From assembly GCA_037126765.1 (NCBI GenBank), contig JBBCBC010000197.1:1-64000 (forward strand): a stretch of 64,000 nucleotides of DNA, written 5' to 3'. Of the stretch, positions 60,026-64,000 are shown piece after piece. Made by a program: the position numbers and the translations under genes. The notes beneath the pieces were generated by a model. That model did no database searches. It saw nothing but the letters and a program-made list of their open reading frames with translations, and was not told the origin of the DNA. Numbering within the stretch: position 1 is the stretch's first letter; every line of letters begins with the position of its first letter. Origin of the DNA: Stenogyne calaminthoides. Taxonomy: Eukaryota > Streptophyta > Magnoliopsida > Lamiales > Lamiaceae.

Positions 60026-60215
60026 TTCTTCCCATATTTTTGATCCCATTATCCTTCCTCGCTTGTGGTTCCATTACATATTTGGGAGAGTCAACCACTA
60101 GAATGTTTCCTCTCTAAGTTGTGTTTTAATATTTATGGATCACATTATCCCTCCTTGTGGATTCATTACATATTTGGGAGAGTCAACCACCGAATGTTTC
60201 CCTTCTAAGTTGTAA
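60026..60215. repeat. Direct duplication of about 97 bp
   Basis: The block ATTACATATTTGGGAGAGTC with AACCAC and GAATGTTTCC occurs at 60,073 and 60,169, preceded in both cases by an ATCCTTCCT or ATCCCTCCT word and followed by TCTAAGTTGT. It lies inside what may be an old Stowaway-like element (ends CTACCTCCGTCTC near 59,714 and AAAAAGGAGTAT near 60,416). Confidence 0.65.
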
Positions 60216-60508
60216 GCTTTATTTTTCTTTTAGGATCAGACGCTTTTTTGGTTTCGAAAGACTTGTGTTCTGATAATATACATCATCTTTACCTTTTAAA
60301 AAAACTCCTTATTAAAAAGTAATTTATCCCTTTTAATACTAATAAACTACTCTACATTAAAACTTCGTCAAGAAATAGTAAATGTTCAAAATTAATAAGA
60401 GAGGGGAAAAAGGAGTATCCGCTTGGTTTTATTTTCAAACTTGTACAATAAAACAACATTGATCATTTTAGCATGTTATATCATTGTTCTTAAAAAATGT
60501 GATTGCAG

Positions 60509-60662
60509 GAAAATGGTAAAGGGAAGCTATCATTATAAAAGATCTTCAAGCCATGGCGAGAGAACAAAGAAGTACTTACGCGAATAATGGTCAAATTATC
60601 TTTTGATGGTGTCAACAGGAGTGATAGAAATACGAGATGAGGTCACAATGAGAAACATGATT
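60509..60662 (+). other. Possible host exon interrupted by a gypsy LTR
   Basis: A good acceptor (GTGATTGCAG) precedes GAAAATGGTAAAGGG, whose ATG opens MVKGSYHYKRSSSHGERTKK then YLRE and a stop. The sequence continues without obvious composition change to the LTR start at 60,663. It could be the first coding exon of a gene broken by the LTR, with a non-coding exon near 58,700. The evidence is one splice-like site and an ATG, so this is weak. Confidence 0.25.
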
Positions 60663-61540
60663 TGTTGTGTATGAGATATTAAGGGATGAACGAGCTCGCA
60701 ATAAGTAAGCTAGCCGCGTGCCCAAGGTTCGGTGAAGTCCCCAAGCTCGGGATCATTGCCCACCTCCCGGGTTATGGTGAGCTCGGATCGAGCCCGGGTA
60801 TTGTACGAGCTCGATGGCCAAATAAAAGGTTATGCTACTCGAGCTCCCGTAAACGACCTCGCCTCGGCTCGAGAGCAAGGGCGGAAGATGGTCCCGACCT
60901 CTCAAGAAAGAGCTACGCAGAAGATCTTCGATCTCGGGATCCGCGGGCGACCACGGAGAATCCCTAAAGCGCAGGTGCTAGCCTATTCGCCCTCCGGGCT
61001 TCTTGTATAAGGGGCTACTTTCTCAAAGAGAAGCCGTGCTTACATAAAATTTGCTCAAGGTACTGGAGCAGAATCCCCTGTTTGGGGCAAGGGTTTGATC
61101 GGTACCGAGGAGAAAGTGCGGCGACCTCAGCGAAAGGTGCGACCTCGGACGACGTATCAGAGACAAGGAGCATTAATTGAGGCTGCCGAAGCCGCCTCTA
61201 ATCCAGGCTCTGATTAGTTTGGTATTAAATGGCCAAGAAGAGGATCTAGGGAACTATTACCATATTGTAACAAGTATAAATACAAAAGAACTTCATTAAA
61301 GGGTTCCACACTTATCATTTATTACAAGGCTCTAAAGAAGCTAAAAAGAGGTCATTGACCCATTTTAACCTCTTGCAAATTTAATGTTTTACTCCCTCAC
61401 ATTAGAACTAATCATCCACAATTAATGGAGAACATTCTCTTTTCCTCGTTAATTCATAATCCCCAAATCATTAACTTGTTTAATGCCAAACCTAGCCACA
61501 TAAATATCTTTAATCCTTGCTCATATTTTTGGTATCAACA
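60663..61540 (+). mobile_element. LTR of a Ty3/gypsy element (Tat/Retand style)
   Basis: It begins TGTTGTGTATGAGATATT and ends TTTTTGGTATCAACA, and the next bases are a primer-binding-like site. A TATA-like AAGTATAAATACAAAAG lies near 61,268. The first 350 bp are GC-richer with repeated GAGCTCG words, as in the CTCGCC-rich gypsy element at the left of the window. The 3' partner is not in the window. Confidence 0.7.
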
Positions 61541-61560
61541 ATTGACGCTAGAAGAAGGGT
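61541..61560 (+). promoter_or_regulatory. Primer-binding site of the gypsy element
   Basis: ATTGACGCTAGAAGAAGGG follows the LTR end directly. TTGGCGCTAGAAG-type text at this place is usual in plant gypsy elements, where it pairs with a tRNA 3' end. Confidence 0.6.
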
Positions 61561-61653
61561 GTTTCATTAGAATTTTCCGCATTTCCTATTGATACACCAT
61601 TTTGAATCTTCAAATCTTCATAATCCCACTATACCGCTCATCGGCTTCCCGCA

Positions 61654-61839
61654 GTGATGCAAGCTTCCACCAGAAGAGGAGGCCACTTCCAAAGAACGAA
61701 GGTCCCTCAAGAACGGCCGATATCAAAACTCGGGAGGACCTCGGCAGGCTATGAGAATCCTTCACGACTAATACAAAGATGTCATTTTTTAAACTTGAAG
61801 GTACCTTATTTCAATCTTTATAACATTTGTTTATATTAG
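61654..61839 (+). pseudogene. Start of a gypsy gag, truncated
   Basis: MQASTRRGGHFQRTKVPQER is the kind of basic start seen in Tat/Retand gag. It stands about 110 bp downstream of the primer-binding site. After roughly 45 codons the sequence turns AT-rich and unrelated, and the frame ends at 61,839, so the element is truncated or largely deleted. Confidence 0.5.
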
Positions 61840-61933
61840 CGCACATCATGTTGTTTATTAGTTTGCACATTAGTATTTTCACCCACCCGTTGGTCAACAT
61901 TAAAAACGGATCTCTCCTCTTTGTTGGAGTTAA

Positions 61934-63758
61934 TGTTGGGGAATGAGTTGCGCATCTATTCTCGGGTGAATATTTAAATATAAATTTAATTTATTAATTA
62001 TTACTAGCATGAATTAATCCTATTTAATTCAAATAATAATTGCAACAACATATCATGCATATAAAAAGCTTACGAAAATCTCGGCGTCGCGAATCTCTAA
62101 GGTTCGTGACGCATTCTCTCAGGGATGGGCGTGAATTGCTGGATTTGGGACTAACCAAAAAAGATTTTAAGTATTCCTTAAATTACTTGCTCAACTATCC
62201 CGTGGAATGACACTGTCGACAATTAAAAAGGAAAAATAAACTTTTGTTGCACCACTTACGTGGGATTTGCTAATTTTTCCAAAGACATGGAATTGCCCAG
62301 GAATGAACAATCATCCCTATTTATAGGATGAGGTGGTCGATTTTTCAAAGAGAAAAGCAATGGAAAAAGACTTTTCTTTGATCGCTAAATCTTGAAATAT
62401 ATCTCCTATATTTTTTTCCTATAATTAAAATATTCCAAAAATCCCACCTCCTCAATTATGGATTATTTTCAAAAATACTACAAGATTCCAAGATTTCGAT
62501 CTTCTTCGTTTTACGATATTCTTGTATTTCGAAATACATATCTTCCACAATATCTTTTCATAAAATCAAGAAAATCTTTCTTGCTTCACTATATTTCCAA
62601 AAATTTAGAAATCCTCCTTATGAAAATAACCTAAGGGAAAATTTCGATTTAATGAGATAATCTTGTATTCCAAGAATACATATCTTCATTCCATAACAAA
62701 ATTCAAAGAAAATCTTTCTCCTTTTTATCCATAAACAAAATTTAGAGAAAAAAATAAAGAATGATATTTATTTTTATTTTAATCACCTTTTTTCGGGTTA
62801 TTGGGTATTTATTGGGCTACTCGGGGGGCCTTTAGGAGAAATTAGATTGATATTTCTAAATGGACCTTGAATATCTAATATTTAGCCTAATATAATTCAA
62901 CCCATAAATACACTAATCCACTACATAATTATTATTGCACTATCCATCTTAACTTCGTATTACGATCAATATGGCTCCCGGTCATTATTTCATGTTTAAG
63001 ATTATATAAGCCCAATAATTAATTCAAGCAATCAAATAGCTTTCTAATTAATTAATATCTTTTTGTCCTCGGTCAGGAAGGGTTCAACATTATTATCCAT
63101 ACCGAATCTAATTCCACTTGCAAAGATTTGGTATAGGTAAACATGAACCTCCCAAGGGGCAAATCAAACAAGCAAGATTACACACCATTCTTCCGATAAA
63201 TCTTAGCAATCACAATGTGACTAATAATATTGCCCAAGATAAAAGTATTGAATCTCTTTGATTCGCCTACCCATGATAAGTCAAAGCAATAGTTACCAAT
63301 CCCACGTGATCCTATTTATGAACGAAGATTAAACAACGAACGGTGATCGAGGTCTAATTTTCCTCGGTTCGGGATTCAAGAATTTATCCTCCCATGTAGT
63401 CCTATTAGCCGATTGCATGGAGTCATGCACTAGTGTAATCTCTTGCAAAGCATAAACCAATGCGAGGTCTTACACCTCAACCTTTCGCGAATGGAGTTGT
63501 TTATTTTCCATCTGGGTAAATGAATGGCGTACTTTTAGTTACAAGTGGCTGTTAATTTAATCTTCTCGCGATCCGTATCACTAAATTAACTACAATGTAA
63601 CACGTCTGTAAATATTGAAACGATTATGCGGTAAATATATGTAACATTCAATCATATTTAAAGCTCATTGATAAACAATTTATTTCAAATAAATAAGTCG
63701 AAAATTCAGATTTCGATTATACAAAGTAAAAAGCATACTTTCCAATATAATCCCATCA
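61934..63758 (-). mobile_element. Solo LTR of the copia family (copy 4, reversed)
   Basis: On the minus strand it starts TGATGGGATTATATTGG (TGTTGGG in other copies) and ends CCCCAACA, 1,825 bp. The direct repeat GTTAA (61,929-61,933 and 63,759-63,763) is a perfect target-site duplication. It has more small changes than copies 1 and 2. Confidence 0.92.
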
Positions 63759-63763
63759 GTTAA

Positions 63764-64000
63764 GAGAACGGATCCACGTGAATTATGAAATTTATAACGT
63801 TAAAAGAAAAAGGAACAATGAACCAATGAGAGCTACTCTCCCCCCACTCAAAGGTCAAATCCAATATCTTAATTATTCAAAAAGCTTGAGAACGAAAACA
63901 CATGGTGCAATTTTTATAACTTACTAACCCTAATCCTAACTTAAGCCCTAATAACTAAGCCCACGGGCCAACTTATTTCATAACTTAAATTATAATCCCT
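63764..64000. other. Unassigned right end of the window
   Basis: AT-rich sequence with AACCCTAATCCTAAC near 63,926, which resembles but is not a telomere-type array. I see no gene. Confidence 0.35.

Noticed and set aside
63920..63960. AACCCTAATCCTAAC as a possible interstitial telomere repeat
   Set aside because: Only about one and a half imperfect units are present.

Overview
This is a piece of nuclear DNA from a flowering plant, most likely a eudicot. The evidence is AT-rich intergenic sequence, GT-AG introns, plant-type Ty1/copia and Ty3/gypsy retrotransposons, a CACTA element, MITEs, and exons of three conserved plant genes. I see no bacterial, viral-infection or CRISPR content. I cannot name the species.

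Layout. Bases 1 to about 7,310 are a decayed Ty3/gypsy element: a gag remnant of the Tat/Retand kind, a 43-bp tandem array, a roughly 195-bp tandem array, CTCGCC-rich sequence and a probable LTR. It is split by a solo copia LTR. Bases 9,479 to about 23,940 are a minus-strand chromodomain-bearing gypsy element whose pol gene has been cut twice by the same copia family: once by a full-length copy (11,796-21,091) and once by a solo LTR (21,950-23,637). Five insertions of this copia LTR family lie in the window, four of them solo LTRs, and each is flanked by a perfect 5-bp target-site duplication that I could read.

The gene-rich middle starts immediately after the gypsy element. A TRAPPC13-like gene (24,048-29,736, plus strand, 11 exons) has its start codon only about 100 bp from transposon sequence. 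The last three exons of an aluminium-induced-type YGL/LRDR gene lie at 33,497-34,433 (minus); its first exon is missing. A non-autonomous CACTA element at 35,532-37,469 carries what looks like the last exon of an unrelated membrane protein gene. U2AF65, the large subunit of the splicing factor U2AF, covers 39,522-49,617 (minus, 18 exons) with several transposons in its introns. From 50,400 the window returns to repeats: a 5'-truncated LINE split by a 2.1-kb LTR-like insertion, anonymous AT-rich DNA with MITEs, another gypsy LTR with its primer-binding site and gag start, and a final solo copia LTR.

Two themes run across the window. First, all three recognisable host genes contain one-base (once two-base) frame breaks inside otherwise well conserved exons. 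This is easier to explain by consensus errors in the assembly than by three independent pseudogenes. Second, the introns and flanks of these genes hold many copies of a short repeat built from a TATTAGTTG-type unit, with weak inverted ends, that I do not recognise as a named family. I found no self-contained new biological system; the most unusual items are the CACTA element with a host exon, the TATTAGTTG repeat family, a GC-rich leader in the copia element and a duplicated splice acceptor in U2AF65.
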